From: Oscillospiraceae bacterium
Lineage (GTDB): Bacteria; Bacillota; Clostridia; Oscillospirales; Acutalibacteraceae
Length of the DNA: 64,000 bases
Assembly (NCBI GenBank): GCA_015066395.1
Contig: SVOL01000010.1
Span: forward strand, 1-64,000
Direction of reading: 5' to 3'
Under the pieces are notes generated by a model that was given only the letters and a program-made list of their open reading frames with translations, was not told where the DNA came from and searched no databases. Shown here in pieces: positions 7,582-16,153 of the stretch. The first letter of the stretch is position 1. Each line of letters begins with the position of its first letter. The position numbers were made by a program, and so were the translations under genes.

Positions 7582-8588
7582 ATCGCGTCTCCGAATGAAA
7601 AAAATCTATACTTTTCTTCCACGGCGTGCTTATACGCTTCCATTGTAAGATCATAACCCGCAAATGCACTGACAAGCATTATCAGTGTACTCTCAGGCAG
7701 GTGGAAATTGGTCAAAAGACCGTCCATACACTTAAACTCGTAACCGGGATAAATAAAGATACTTGTATCATCACTGCATTCCTTTATTTCGCCCTTGGCG
7801 ACGGCACTCTCAAGCGTTCTGCAGGAGGTCGTACCTACACAGATAACCCTACCGCCGTTTTTTTGGGTCTCATTGATAAGATCAGCCGTTTTTTGAGGAA
7901 TAAAATAATGCTCGGAATGCATTATATGATCCTTGATATCATCAGCCTTTACGGGTCTGAATGTGCCCAATCCGACATTGAGGGTGACAAACCCGACATT
8001 TATGCCCTTTTGCCGTATCTTCTCGATGTATTCCTTTGTGAAATGCAGTCCTGCTGTCGGAGCGGCCGCAGAACCGGGATCCCTGGAATAAACAGTCTGA
8101 TAACGTTCCTTGTCCTCTAATTTTTCGGTAATATATGGTGGCAACGGCATCTGACCGACACGGTCGAGAATATCAAAGAATACGCCGTCATAGATAAATT
8201 TGACCAATCGGTTACCCTCGTCAACAATATCAACGACCTCGCACGAGAGCTCGTCATTGAACCTGAAGACCTTGCCGACTTTCGCTTTTTTACCGGGACC
8301 TGCCAAACATTCCCACACGTCAAGACCGTGCTGTTTTAGCAAAACAAACTCAACTACCGAGCCCGTATCGGTACGAGTACCGAAAATACGTGCAGGCAAG
8401 ACCCTTGTATCGTTCATAATAAGACAATCACCGGGGTTTAAGTAATCAATAAGATCTACAAATCCCTTGTCGCTGTATGTCTTGTCAAGTTTATTGACCA
8501 CAAGCAACCTTGATGACGTCCTGGGCTCTACCGGCGTCTGGGCTATTAAATTTTCGGGTAAATCATAATAAAAATCGCTCTTTTTCAT
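7569..8588 (-). CDS. queA: S-adenosylmethionine:tRNA ribosyltransferase-isomerase
   Basis: Transfers and isomerises the ribose of SAM onto preQ1-34 of tRNA, giving epoxyqueuosine. The 339-residue product begins [19 protein letters not shown], the standard family start; GGAG seven bases upstream supports this ATG over an in-frame upstream GTG. Family blocks include [21 protein letters not shown], the [21 protein letters not shown] region and the C-terminal [11 protein letters not shown]. The stop codon and last codons are part of a hairpin (7551-7581) of the downstream element. tgt and yajC follow. Confidence 0.96.
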   Translation of the reverse strand: MKKSDFYYDLPENLIAQTPVEPRTSSRLLVVNKLDKTYSDKGFVDLIDYLNPGDCLIMNDTRVLPARIFGTRTDTGSVVEFVLLKQHGLDVWECLAGPGKKAKVGKVFRFNDELSCEVVDIVDEGNRLVKFIYDGVFFDILDRVGQMPLPPYITEKLEDKERYQTVYSRDPGSAAAPTAGLHFTKEYIEKIRQKGINVGFVTLNVGLGTFRPVKADDIKDHIMHSEHYFIPQKTADLINETQKNGGRVICVGTTSCRTLESAVAKGEIKECSDDTSIFIYPGYEFKCMDGLLTNFHLPESTLIMLVSAFAGYDLTMEAYKHAVEEKYRFFSFGDAMLIV

Positions 8589-8637
8589 ACCGTTTCTCCG
8601 AAAAAACACAAAATTTCCAAAGTTACATAAAATGTAT

Positions 8638-8666
8638 TTGACAAATATACTTCATAAATGTATAAT
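8638..8666 (+). promoter_or_regulatory. Consensus promoter for asd-dapA-dapB
   Basis: TTGACA at 8638-8643 and TATAAT at 8661-8666 are separated by exactly 17 bases. The roughly 90-base leader that follows contains a small imperfect hairpin (CTGCATTGC with GCAATTTGCAG) but is too short for a lysine riboswitch. Confidence 0.85.
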
Positions 8667-8760
8667 TTATAGGATAAAAGACTGCATTGCCTATTATAGT
8701 GCAATTTGCAGGATTTATCAACCATTATTTTATATAAAAAACTTTAAAAGGTGATACATA

Positions 8761-9843
8761 ATGAAAAAGTATAATGTTGGTATTATTGGTGCAACCGGTA
8801 TGGTCGGTCAGCGTTTTGCAACGCTTTTGGAAAACCATCCTTGGTTCGAAGTCAAGGTCTTGGCCGCAAGCGGCAGAAGCGCGGGTAAAACCTACAAAGA
8901 AGCCGTTGGCAACCGTTGGGCAATGAAGACCGCTATGCCCGAAAAATTCAGCGATATGATCATTATGAATGCAGAGGAAGATATTGACGCGATCGCAAAG
9001 AGCGTTGATTTCGTTTTCTGTGCAGTCAATATGAAAAAGGATGAGATCAAGGCTTTGGAAGAGGCTTATGCCAAACACGAATGCCCTGTTATCTCCAACA
9101 ACTCGGCTCACCGCTTCACTCCCGACGTTCCGATGGTAGTTCCTGAGATCAATGCAGACCACATCGAGATAATTGAAGCACAGAGAAAGAGACTCGGCAC
9201 AAAACGCGGTTTTGTTGCTGTTAAATCCAACTGCTCGTTGCAGAGTTATGTCCCTGCCCTTTATCCTTTGGATAAGGATTTCGGTGTTGAAGATGCACTC
9301 GTTTGCACATACCAGGCAATTTCCGGTGCGGGTAAGACTTTTGAGACCTTCCCCGAGATCGTCGATAACGTGATTCCCTTCATCGGCGGCGAAGAGGAAA
9401 AGAGTGAGAAGGAGCCTTTAAAGATCTGGGGTCACATTGAAAACGGCGAGATCGTCAACGCCGATAAGCCTCACTTCACTGCACAGTGCTTGCGTGTTCC
9501 TGTTTCTGACGGACACATGGCCGCTGTTTTCGTTCGCTTCAACAAAAAGCCCACTAAGGAGCAGATCTTGAAGATCTGGGCGGAATACAAGGGTGCCGCT
9601 CAGGAGTTGGAGCTTCCCAGTGCCCCAAAGCAGTTCCTTAACTATTTTGTTGAGGACAATATGCCTCAGTCCAAGCTTAACCGTGACTTGGAAGGCGGTA
9701 TGGCTATTTCCATCGGTCGTCTGCGCGAGGATACTCAGTACGACTACAAATTCGTTTGCCTTTCACACAATACACTTCGCGGTGCCGCAGGCGGTGGAGT
9801 TTTGCTTGCCGAATTGCTTGCAGCTAAAGGTTATTTTGATTAA
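8761..9843 (+). CDS. asd: Aspartate-semialdehyde dehydrogenase
   Basis: Reduces aspartyl-4-phosphate to aspartate semialdehyde with NADPH, feeding lysine, threonine and methionine synthesis. The 360-residue protein shows the N-terminal nucleotide-binding motif GIIGATGMVGQRF, catalytic Cys in SNCSLQSY (about 158), and the substrate His in VPVSDGHMAAVFVRF. The SNC context and length match the archaeal/fungal-type branch rather than the E. coli type. A ribosome-binding site AAAGGTG precedes the ATG. It leads a plus-strand cluster with dapA and dapB, which fixes the assignment. Confidence 0.96.
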   Translation: MKKYNVGIIGATGMVGQRFATLLENHPWFEVKVLAASGRSAGKTYKEAVGNRWAMKTAMPEKFSDMIIMNAEEDIDAIAKSVDFVFCAVNMKKDEIKALEEAYAKHECPVISNNSAHRFTPDVPMVVPEINADHIEIIEAQRKRLGTKRGFVAVKSNCSLQSYVPALYPLDKDFGVEDALVCTYQAISGAGKTFETFPEIVDNVIPFIGGEEEKSEKEPLKIWGHIENGEIVNADKPHFTAQCLRVPVSDGHMAAVFVRFNKKPTKEQILKIWAEYKGAAQELELPSAPKQFLNYFVEDNMPQSKLNRDLEGGMAISIGRLREDTQYDYKFVCLSHNTLRGAAGGGVLLAELLAAKGYFD

Positions 9844-9873
9844 TCCGACTCTATTTTTTAAGGAGTGTTTTTT

Positions 9874-10764
9874 ATGAAAAAGAGAATTTTCACGGGATGT
9901 GCTACTGCTCTCGTTACTCCGTTTAATGACGACTGTTCGGTAAACTACCCCCGATTCCGTCAGCTTATCGACGAGCAGATCGACGGCGGTGTTGACGCAC
10001 TCGTCATTTGCGGCACTACCGGCGAATCAGCCACTTTGGACAATGACGAGCATTGCCGACTTTTGGAAGAGGCTGTAAAGCACGCAAACGGCCGTGTTCC
10101 CATTATTGCCGGCACCGGCAGTAATGACACCATGTATGCCGCTCAGCTTTCTCAGCACGCTGAGTCTGTCGGCGTTGACGGTCTTCTGATGGTCACACCC
10201 TATTACAACAAGACCTCGCAAAACGGTCTTATCAACCATTATTTTTACGTTGCAGACCGCGTTAAAACACCGATCATTCTTTACAATGTTCCGAGCCGCA
10301 CAGGTACCGCTATAAAGCCCGAGACATACAAGGAATTGGCAAAGCACGAAAACATTGTTGCCGCAAAAGAAGCGAACGGAGATATTTCGTCGGTCGCAGT
10401 CACTAAAAGTCTTTGCGGTGATGATTTGGATATCTATTCCGGTAACGACGACCAGATAATTCCCATCCTGTCGTTAGGCGGTATCGGTGTTATTTCGGTA
10501 CTCTCAAACATTTTGCCGAAAGAGACGCACAGCATCTGCGAAGAGTACTTCAAGGGTAACGTTCAAAAGGCCAGAGACCTGCAGTTAAAATATGTCAGCC
10601 TCATCAATGCACTTTTCAGCGACGTTAACCCCATCCCCGTAAAAGAAGCGATGAATATGATGGGTCTTAATATGGGACCTCTCAGAATGCCGCTTTATCC
10701 CATGACCGATAATGCCCGAGAAGCTCTGCGTCAGGAACTTATTAAACACGGACTTTTGAAATAA
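9874..10764 (+). CDS. dapA: 4-hydroxy-tetrahydrodipicolinate synthase
   Basis: Condenses pyruvate with aspartate semialdehyde in the diaminopimelate/lysine pathway. The 296-residue TIM-barrel protein shows the pyruvate-binding GTTGES motif, the conserved Tyr in LYNVPSRTG, and the Schiff-base Lys in VAAKEANGD. The ATG at 9874 is preferred over an in-frame GTG at 9865 because the AGGAG sits eight bases before it. asd is 30 bases upstream. A hairpin with a short T-tract separates it from dapB and probably reduces read-through. Confidence 0.96.
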   Translation: MKKRIFTGCATALVTPFNDDCSVNYPRFRQLIDEQIDGGVDALVICGTTGESATLDNDEHCRLLEEAVKHANGRVPIIAGTGSNDTMYAAQLSQHAESVGVDGLLMVTPYYNKTSQNGLINHYFYVADRVKTPIILYNVPSRTGTAIKPETYKELAKHENIVAAKEANGDISSVAVTKSLCGDDLDIYSGNDDQIIPILSLGGIGVISVLSNILPKETHSICEEYFKGNVQKARDLQLKYVSLINALFSDVNPIPVKEAMNMMGLNMGPLRMPLYPMTDNAREALRQELIKHGLLK

Positions 10765-10769
10765 AAGAT

Positions 10770-10800
10770 GAGCCGAAGTACCACTGCTTCGGCTCTTTTT
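10770..10800 (+). terminator. Terminator-like hairpin between dapA and dapB
   Basis: A 9-bp perfect stem (GAGCCGAAG/CTTCGGCTC) is followed by TTTTT, 13 bases before dapB. As dapB has no obvious own promoter, this probably acts as a partial attenuator. Confidence 0.75.
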
Positions 10801-10813
10801 AAAGGAGAATAAA

Positions 10814-11569
10814 ATGACCAAGATAATAATTAACGGTTGCAACGGCAAAATGGGAAGAGCAGTAGCATCTGCCATTAACACCCATGAGGACTGTTCCATT
10901 TTTGCCGGAGTTGACGTTTACAACAAGATCGATAATCCGTTTCCTACATTCGACACTATCGGCGAGGTAAACGGCGGAGATGTTATTGTTGATTTCTCCA
11001 ATCCCTCTTCTCTGCCCGATCTTTTGGAATATGCCGTGGCGACCAAGACTCCGATCGTTATTGCAACGACCGGCTACTCCGAAGCCGATATAGCAAATAT
11101 TAAAGAAGCCGCAAAGGCGATTCCCGTTTTCTTCACCTTCAATATGTCGTTAGGCATCAATTTGCTCTGCTCTTTAGCGGTTACAGCGTCAAAGATCCTG
11201 GGCGGCGGATTTGATGTTGAGATCGTCGAAAAGCACCACAACCAAAAGGTTGACGCTCCGAGCGGAACTGCTATTATGTTGGCAAACGCTATCAACGAAG
11301 CAAATGACAACAAATACAAATACGTTTATGACCGCCACTCTATAAGAGAAAGGCGTTCAGCCAACGAAATAGGAATGCACGCTGTCCGAGGCGGCAGTAT
11401 TGTCGGTGACCACGATGTTATCTTCGCAGGACACGACGAAGTCATCACACTCTCGCACTCGGCATATTCCAAAGAAGTTTTTGCAGTCGGTGCTGTAAAC
11501 GCCGCGGTATTTATAGCAGGCAAACCCGCCGGTCTTTATGATATGAAGGACTTGATCGAAAATAAGTAA
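10814..11569 (+). CDS. dapB: 4-hydroxy-tetrahydrodipicolinate reductase
   Basis: Reduces hydroxy-tetrahydrodipicolinate with NAD(P)H to tetrahydrodipicolinate. The 251-residue protein has the dinucleotide motif INGCNGKMGRAV, the VDFSNP block, and the substrate/catalytic signature EIVEKHHNQKVDAPSGTA (His-His and Lys). Length is typical (240-270). It is the last gene of the asd-dapA-dapB set and is followed by a strong bidirectional terminator shared with the convergent oadB-like gene. Confidence 0.96.
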   Translation: MTKIIINGCNGKMGRAVASAINTHEDCSIFAGVDVYNKIDNPFPTFDTIGEVNGGDVIVDFSNPSSLPDLLEYAVATKTPIVIATTGYSEADIANIKEAAKAIPVFFTFNMSLGINLLCSLAVTASKILGGGFDVEIVEKHHNQKVDAPSGTAIMLANAINEANDNKYKYVYDRHSIRERRSANEIGMHAVRGGSIVGDHDVIFAGHDEVITLSHSAYSKEVFAVGAVNAAVFIAGKPAGLYDMKDLIENK

Positions 11570-11588
11570 ACCGCGTTTTAGGTCAACA

Positions 11589-11621
11589 AAAAAGCCACTG
11601 TCGATTTGACAGTGGCTTTTG
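11589..11621. terminator. Bidirectional terminator, dapB/oadB
   Basis: A perfect stem AAAAGCCACTGTC...GACAGTGGCTTTT with A- and T-tracts on either side lies between the convergent dapB and oadB-like genes. Confidence 0.9.
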
Positions 11622-11633
11622 GTTTATAAAAAA

Positions 11634-12911
11634 TTACAAAAGTGTAAGCAGAACGCCTGCGGCAACGGCCGAGCCGATAACACCTGCGACGTTCGGACCC
11701 ATTGCATGCATAAGGAGATAGTTGTTGGGATTCTCCTCACGACCGACCTTCTGAGCAACACGAGCGGCCATAGGAACAGCCGAAACACCGGCAGCACCGA
11801 TAAGCGGATTGATCTTACCCTTGGTAACGATATACATAACCTTACCGAACAGAACGCCGCCTGAAGTACCGAATGCAAAGGCAAAGAGACCCAAAGCGAT
11901 GATCTTAAGAGTATCGGCAGTCAGGAAGGCTGCGCCCGTAGTGGTAGCACCGACCGTAAGTCCCAAGAAGATAACAACAATGTTCATCAACTCATTCTGA
12001 GCAGTCTTGGCCAAACGGTCAACAACGCCCGACTCTTTAAAGAGATTGCCGAGCATAAGCATACCTACCAAAACTGCGGCATCGGGAAGCAACAGCGACA
12101 CAACGATGGTAACAAGAACGGGGAAAATGATCTTCTCGGTCTTGGAAACATTGCGAAGCTGTGCCATCTTAACGGCACGTTCCTTCTTAGTTGTAAGCAG
12201 TCGCATAATAGGCGGCTGAATAACCGGAACGAGGGCCATATAAGAATAAGCGGCAACAGCGATAGGGCCTAGCTTATGCGGAGCAAGAATTGAAGTAACG
12301 AAGATGGCGGTAGGACCGTCAGCTCCACCGATAATACCGATCGAACCGGCTTCCTGCGGAGTCATACCGAGGACCAAGGCACCCAAGAAAGCGACGAAAA
12401 TACCAAACTGTGCGGCGGCACCCAAAAGGAAACTCTTGGGGTTGGCGATCAACGGACCGAAGTCGGTCATAGCACCGACGCCGAGGAAGATGAGCGGAGG
12501 ATAAATACCGACCTTAACACCCAAATAAAGGATATCCAACAAACCGCCGTCCTGTAAGACTTTACCCGCCAAAATATGGAAAGAACCATCGTGATAGGTC
12601 CAATACTTTGCCGGTTCAAATATGCCATTGACGAACTCACCCGCCACCTTAACACCGTCGATCTCATGTAAAGAGGGTATATTCCAAATATCGGCATGGA
12701 ATATACCTGCATCGGGAAGATTTGCGAGCAACATACCGAATGCGATGGGAAGGAGCAACAGCGGCTCAAACTGGAACTTCGGGTGAATTGCAAGCACTAA
12801 AAGAAAACATGCGACACCGATCATAATTGCGTTTTTCCAGCCGTCGCCATCAAAGAAGCCCATAAAGCCGGAGTCTAACAATATTTGTTTAACTGTATCA
12901 AAAATAGCCAT
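11634..12911 (-). CDS. oadB: Na+-translocating decarboxylase beta subunit
   Basis: Integral membrane subunit of the oxaloacetate/glutaconyl-CoA/methylmalonyl-CoA decarboxylase family, which couples decarboxylation of a carboxybiotin carrier to Na+ export. The 425-residue protein has about nine or more membrane segments and the family signature GSIGIIGGADGPTAIF, which contains the essential Asp, plus GVGAMTDFGPLIANP. It follows a gamma-like subunit gene by 15 bases. No biotin carrier or carboxyltransferase gene is adjacent, so the substrate cannot be assigned and the complex must draw on subunits encoded elsewhere. Confidence 0.92.
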   Translation of the reverse strand: MAIFDTVKQILLDSGFMGFFDGDGWKNAIMIGVACFLLVLAIHPKFQFEPLLLLPIAFGMLLANLPDAGIFHADIWNIPSLHEIDGVKVAGEFVNGIFEPAKYWTYHDGSFHILAGKVLQDGGLLDILYLGVKVGIYPPLIFLGVGAMTDFGPLIANPKSFLLGAAAQFGIFVAFLGALVLGMTPQEAGSIGIIGGADGPTAIFVTSILAPHKLGPIAVAAYSYMALVPVIQPPIMRLLTTKKERAVKMAQLRNVSKTEKIIFPVLVTIVVSLLLPDAAVLVGMLMLGNLFKESGVVDRLAKTAQNELMNIVVIFLGLTVGATTTGAAFLTADTLKIIALGLFAFAFGTSGGVLFGKVMYIVTKGKINPLIGAAGVSAVPMAARVAQKVGREENPNNYLLMHAMGPNVAGVIGSAVAAGVLLTLL

Positions 12912-12926
12912 ATTGTCACCCTACCT

Positions 12927-13358
12927 TCAGAACGAACGAACGTTATTGAGAACGCCGGCCTGTTTCCAGGCTGAACGAGACGTTGCGGCCGGTTTAATCG
13001 AACGGATAACAGGCTTTTTACCTGTTCCCTCGTACATCATCATAATTGCTGCCGAAATAGCGGCAATGACACCCTCATCCTCGGTTTCCTGCATAACAGC
13101 AGGCTGAGCAGACTTTTGAACAGGCTTGTCAACCTTCGGTGCTTTTGGTGCTTTCGGGGCTTTAGGAGCCTTCGGCTTTTTTGTACCGTTCAGATTGTCC
13201 ATCAAACTGCCGAAAACAGAAATAATAACGACCAGAAGAACGAGCATTGCAAAAACGATAAGCAGACCGCTAAGCGTGACGTTTCCTGCATACTTCTCAA
13301 GGTTGCCCGCAGTTCCCATATCAGGAGCTTTGGCTGAAAGTGTGATCAAATCCAACAT
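12927..13358 (-). CDS. OadG-like gamma subunit with KAP-repeat linker
   Basis: A 143-residue protein with one membrane helix (about 27-50) ending in the OadG-like VFGSLMDNLNG, followed by a flexible linker of KAP repeats (residues about 62-76) and a C-terminal hydrophobic/basic segment. In decarboxylase Na+ pumps the gamma subunit tethers the catalytic alpha subunit to the beta subunit. The last part (about 97-143, EGVIAAISAAIMMMYEGT) resembles the short OadG-associated tail found in Clostridia. The pairing with oadB supports the call. No biotin-acceptor MKM motif is present here. Confidence 0.8.
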   Translation of the reverse strand: MLDLITLSAKAPDMGTAGNLEKYAGNVTLSGLLIVFAMLVLLVVIISVFGSLMDNLNGTKKPKAPKAPKAPKAPKVDKPVQKSAQPAVMQETEDEGVIAAISAAIMMMYEGTGKKPVIRSIKPAATSRSAWKQAGVLNNVRSF

Positions 13359-13408
13359 ACTTTATACCTCTTTTCGAATTTGAAACAATATTTTCACAAA
13401 TTACGATT

Positions 13409-13437
13409 ATTATACTACATTTGTCAAATAAATTCAA
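13409..13437 (-). promoter_or_regulatory. Promoter of oadG-oadB
   Basis: On the minus strand TTGAAT (13432-13437) and TATAAT (13409-13414) are 17 bases apart, upstream of the gamma-subunit ATG. Confidence 0.7.
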
Positions 13438-13472
13438 CCTTAATTGCTAATTTTTTGACAAAAAATTATACA

Positions 13473-13507
13473 AAAATATCCCCCAAAACCTACAGTCTTG
13501 AGGGATC
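13473..13507 (-). terminator. Terminator after galK
   Basis: On the minus strand a 12-bp stem with wobbles (ATCCCTCAAGAC with the GGTTTTGGGGGAT arm) is followed by ATTTTTG, just downstream of the galactokinase stop. Confidence 0.75.
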
Positions 13508-13523
13508 GTTACAAACTTTTGTT

Positions 13524-14789
13524 TTATACTTTGATCTCGGTTCCGCCGATCGGTCGGATATTAAGAACATAGCAAGCCTTTTCGCCGAAGACAGCTGTCA
13601 TCGCATCAAGGTATTCAGAGAGCAATTCTTCGGGTACAAACGCTTGAATAGTTCCTGCAAAACCGCCGCCGTGAACACGGAATGCGCCCTTGCCGTTTAA
13701 CGTCTTTTCAGCAATAGCGAGACCTAAAGACAAGCCCTGCTCTTTAGGGTTCGACGGAGAATAAACATTCTGCAGATACTGGAACGAGGAGTTGCCGGAT
13801 TCCTTAACGACGTTGAGAAAATCCTCAAATCTGTTCTCGGCTAAAGCCTTCTTCTCAAAGACAGCGCGCTCATTTTCGTTAAAGAAATGAATAGCGCGAA
13901 GTACCGCCCTATCCCCTGCTACCGCACGAACACCGGCAATATCCTTATAAAAAGCGTCGGCATCAACATCACGGAGAACTGTTTTGCCAAAATACTCCGA
14001 AACCTTACGGCACTCGACAGTAATATCGGCATAATCGTTCGTCAAATCGGCGTGGTTGCCACCGGTGTTGATAATTACCAGCTTATGCTTATAATCGGCA
14101 AGGTCAAAAACGACCTTGTCAATGACAGGGTTTTTAGGATCTTTAAAATCAATGCCCGTAAAACCGCCGACCGAGCTTGCCATCTGGTCCATAAGACCGC
14201 AAGGCTTGCCGAAATAGATGTTCTCGGCTCTCTGAGCGATCTTAGCGATCTCAACCGCACTAACAGTACCGTCATTATAAAGTCCGCTCAAAATATTGCC
14301 GATAAGCACCTCAAAAGCGGCCGACGACGAAATTCCCGAGCCTTTAAGCACATTAGAAGTGGTATAAGCCACAAAACCGCCGATATTATAACCGTCCTTT
14401 TTAAACTCACCGCACATACCGCGGATAAGTGCAGACGCTTTACCGTACTCAGCGGTATTAGGCTCGAGGTCACAGATGTTAAGCACATCCTCATCATAGC
14501 CTTCCGATTTAACACGAATGGAGCCGTCATCGGTAGGTGCCACAACTGCGATAACGTCGAGATTTACACTGCCTGCTAAGACACAGCCGTGCTGATGATC
14601 GGTATGGTTACCGCCGACCTCGGTACGTCCGGGAGCCGAGAAAAGACGAACTTCACGCTCGCCGTAAAGAGCCTCAAACTCATCGACTGCTTTGGAATAT
14701 CTTGCACGGGCAAATTCAATGTCACCGTAGAGGACCTTGAATGTTTCATCAAACTTGCCGCTAAGAATATCATTCTTAATACTCAACAT
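13524..14789 (-). CDS. galK: Galactokinase
   Basis: Phosphorylates galactose (or a related sugar) at C1 with ATP; a GHMP-family kinase. The 421-residue protein shows the galactokinase signature GRTEVGGNHTDHQHG, the ATP loop LKGSGISSSAAFEVL, catalytic Asp in the GLMDQMASSVGG region, and C-terminal HGGGFAGTIQAFVP. The ATG at 14789 is preferred over an in-frame TTG at 14801 because GGGTGA sits a few bases upstream. It follows ackA by 12 bases on the same strand. It is slightly longer than the usual 380-400, so galactosamine- or arabinose-type specificity cannot be excluded. Confidence 0.9.
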   Translation of the reverse strand: MLSIKNDILSGKFDETFKVLYGDIEFARARYSKAVDEFEALYGEREVRLFSAPGRTEVGGNHTDHQHGCVLAGSVNLDVIAVVAPTDDGSIRVKSEGYDEDVLNICDLEPNTAEYGKASALIRGMCGEFKKDGYNIGGFVAYTTSNVLKGSGISSSAAFEVLIGNILSGLYNDGTVSAVEIAKIAQRAENIYFGKPCGLMDQMASSVGGFTGIDFKDPKNPVIDKVVFDLADYKHKLVIINTGGNHADLTNDYADITVECRKVSEYFGKTVLRDVDADAFYKDIAGVRAVAGDRAVLRAIHFFNENERAVFEKKALAENRFEDFLNVVKESGNSSFQYLQNVYSPSNPKEQGLSLGLAIAEKTLNGKGAFRVHGGGFAGTIQAFVPEELLSEYLDAMTAVFGEKACYVLNIRPIGGTEIKV

Positions 14790-14801
14790 AACGTCACCCA
14801 A

Positions 14802-16007
14802 TTAAAGAGAATTTACGATTGCCAATGTATCCTTTGCAATAGCCAATTCCTCGTTGGTAGGAATAATATAAACCTTGACCTTGGAATCGGGAGTCGAGAT
14901 CTCAACTTCCTCGCCGCGGATCTTATTCTTCTCCTCGTCGATCTTAACACCCATATACTCAAAGTGCTTGCAAACCTCGGTGCGAAGTACGGGATCGTTT
15001 TCGCCGATACCTGCGGTAAACACGATAGCGTCGGCGCCGTTCATAGCGGCAATATAAGAACCAACAAACTTAGCGATCTGATATCTCTGGATCTCGTTAG
15101 CAAGAGCAGCTCTGTGATTGCCCTCTGCGGCTGCGGCGGATACGTCACGGTTATCGCTCGAAACGCCTGAGATACCCAAAAGACCCGACTTCTTGTTGCA
15201 CATATCGGACAACTGATCGGGAGTCATATTTTCCTTGTTGGCAATATAGGTCAAAGCCGAAGGGTCAACACCTCCGGAACGGGTACCCATAATAAAACCG
15301 TCAAGCGGAGTGAAGCCCATCGAGGTGTCTACGCACTCGCCGCCCTTAACAGCGCTGATAGATGCACCGTTACCGATGTGGCAGGTGACGATCTTAAGAT
15401 CTTTATCGCCTTCACGACCCATAATAGCGGCACAACGCTCGCTTACATACTTGTGCGAAGTACCGTGTGCACCGTAGCGGCGAACCTTGTACTTCTCATA
15501 ATATTCATAAGGAATACCGAAAATATATGCCTTTTCGGGCATAGTCTGATGGAAAGCGGTATCAAATACAACGACCTGCGGAACCTCTTTACCAAAGGTC
15601 TTGGTGCAGGCAACGATACCGAGGTAATGAGGATGGTTGTGAAGCGGAGCCAACTCGCGAAGTTCTTCAACCTTCTCAGCTACTTCATCGTCAACAAGGC
15701 AAGACTTGTCAAAATAAGTACCGCCGTGAACAACACGGTGACCGATAGCACCGATCTCATCATAAGAGTCGATAACCTTTGCATCACTCTCGATAAGAGC
15801 GTACATCAAAGTCTCAAAAGCCTCGGAATGAGTGGGCATCTTAACTTCTGCCGCATACTCTCTGCCGTCAAAAGCCTTGTGCTTAACATTACTGTCCTCA
15901 AGACCGATCTTGTCACAAAGACCCTTTGCGATGACCTGCTCATTGTCCATATCGATAAGCTGATATTTGAGCGACGAGCTTCCGGCGTTAACAACCAAAA
16001 TTTTCAT
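14802..16007 (-). CDS. ackA: Acetate kinase
   Basis: Interconverts acetyl phosphate plus ADP and acetate plus ATP, the ATP-yielding step of acetate fermentation. The 401-residue protein begins MKILVVNAGSSSLKYQLID, the family start; GGAAG precedes this ATG, while the longer frame up to 16076 adds an unrelated 23 residues. Other marks are HRVVHGG, FDTAFHQTMP, the GTSHKYVS block with the catalytic Arg/His region, CHIGNGASISAV, and FTAGIGEND. galK follows closely; the acetate-using tRNA enzyme tmcAL is transcribed divergently. Confidence 0.97.
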   Translation of the reverse strand: MKILVVNAGSSSLKYQLIDMDNEQVIAKGLCDKIGLEDSNVKHKAFDGREYAAEVKMPTHSEAFETLMYALIESDAKVIDSYDEIGAIGHRVVHGGTYFDKSCLVDDEVAEKVEELRELAPLHNHPHYLGIVACTKTFGKEVPQVVVFDTAFHQTMPEKAYIFGIPYEYYEKYKVRRYGAHGTSHKYVSERCAAIMGREGDKDLKIVTCHIGNGASISAVKGGECVDTSMGFTPLDGFIMGTRSGGVDPSALTYIANKENMTPDQLSDMCNKKSGLLGISGVSSDNRDVSAAAAEGNHRAALANEIQRYQIAKFVGSYIAAMNGADAIVFTAGIGENDPVLRTEVCKHFEYMGVKIDEEKNKIRGEEVEISTPDSKVKVYIIPTNEELAIAKDTLAIVNSL

Positions 16008-16153
16008 AAACTTCTTCCTCCCGAATGTTTTGGATATTGCAATCCGTTGAATTTTGAAGTAATATAATAAAGGCATACTTCTTAACTATACTATAATACA
16101 TTATAGTTTCTTGGATTTCAAGTCAAATTTAGCATTTTTGAGGTGAATTTATA

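Noticed and set aside
8667..8760. Lysine (L-box) riboswitch before asd
   Set aside because: The leader is under 100 bases and lacks the five-helix core; only a small hairpin is visible.
7308..8760. preQ1 riboswitch near tgt/queA
   Set aside because: No preQ1 aptamer signature (CTA-rich loop with A-rich tail) was found; the gap holds unrelated hairpins.
13887..14579. Long plus-strand frame opposite galK
   Set aside because: Antisense shadow of a well-supported galactokinase; no RBS or recognisable protein.
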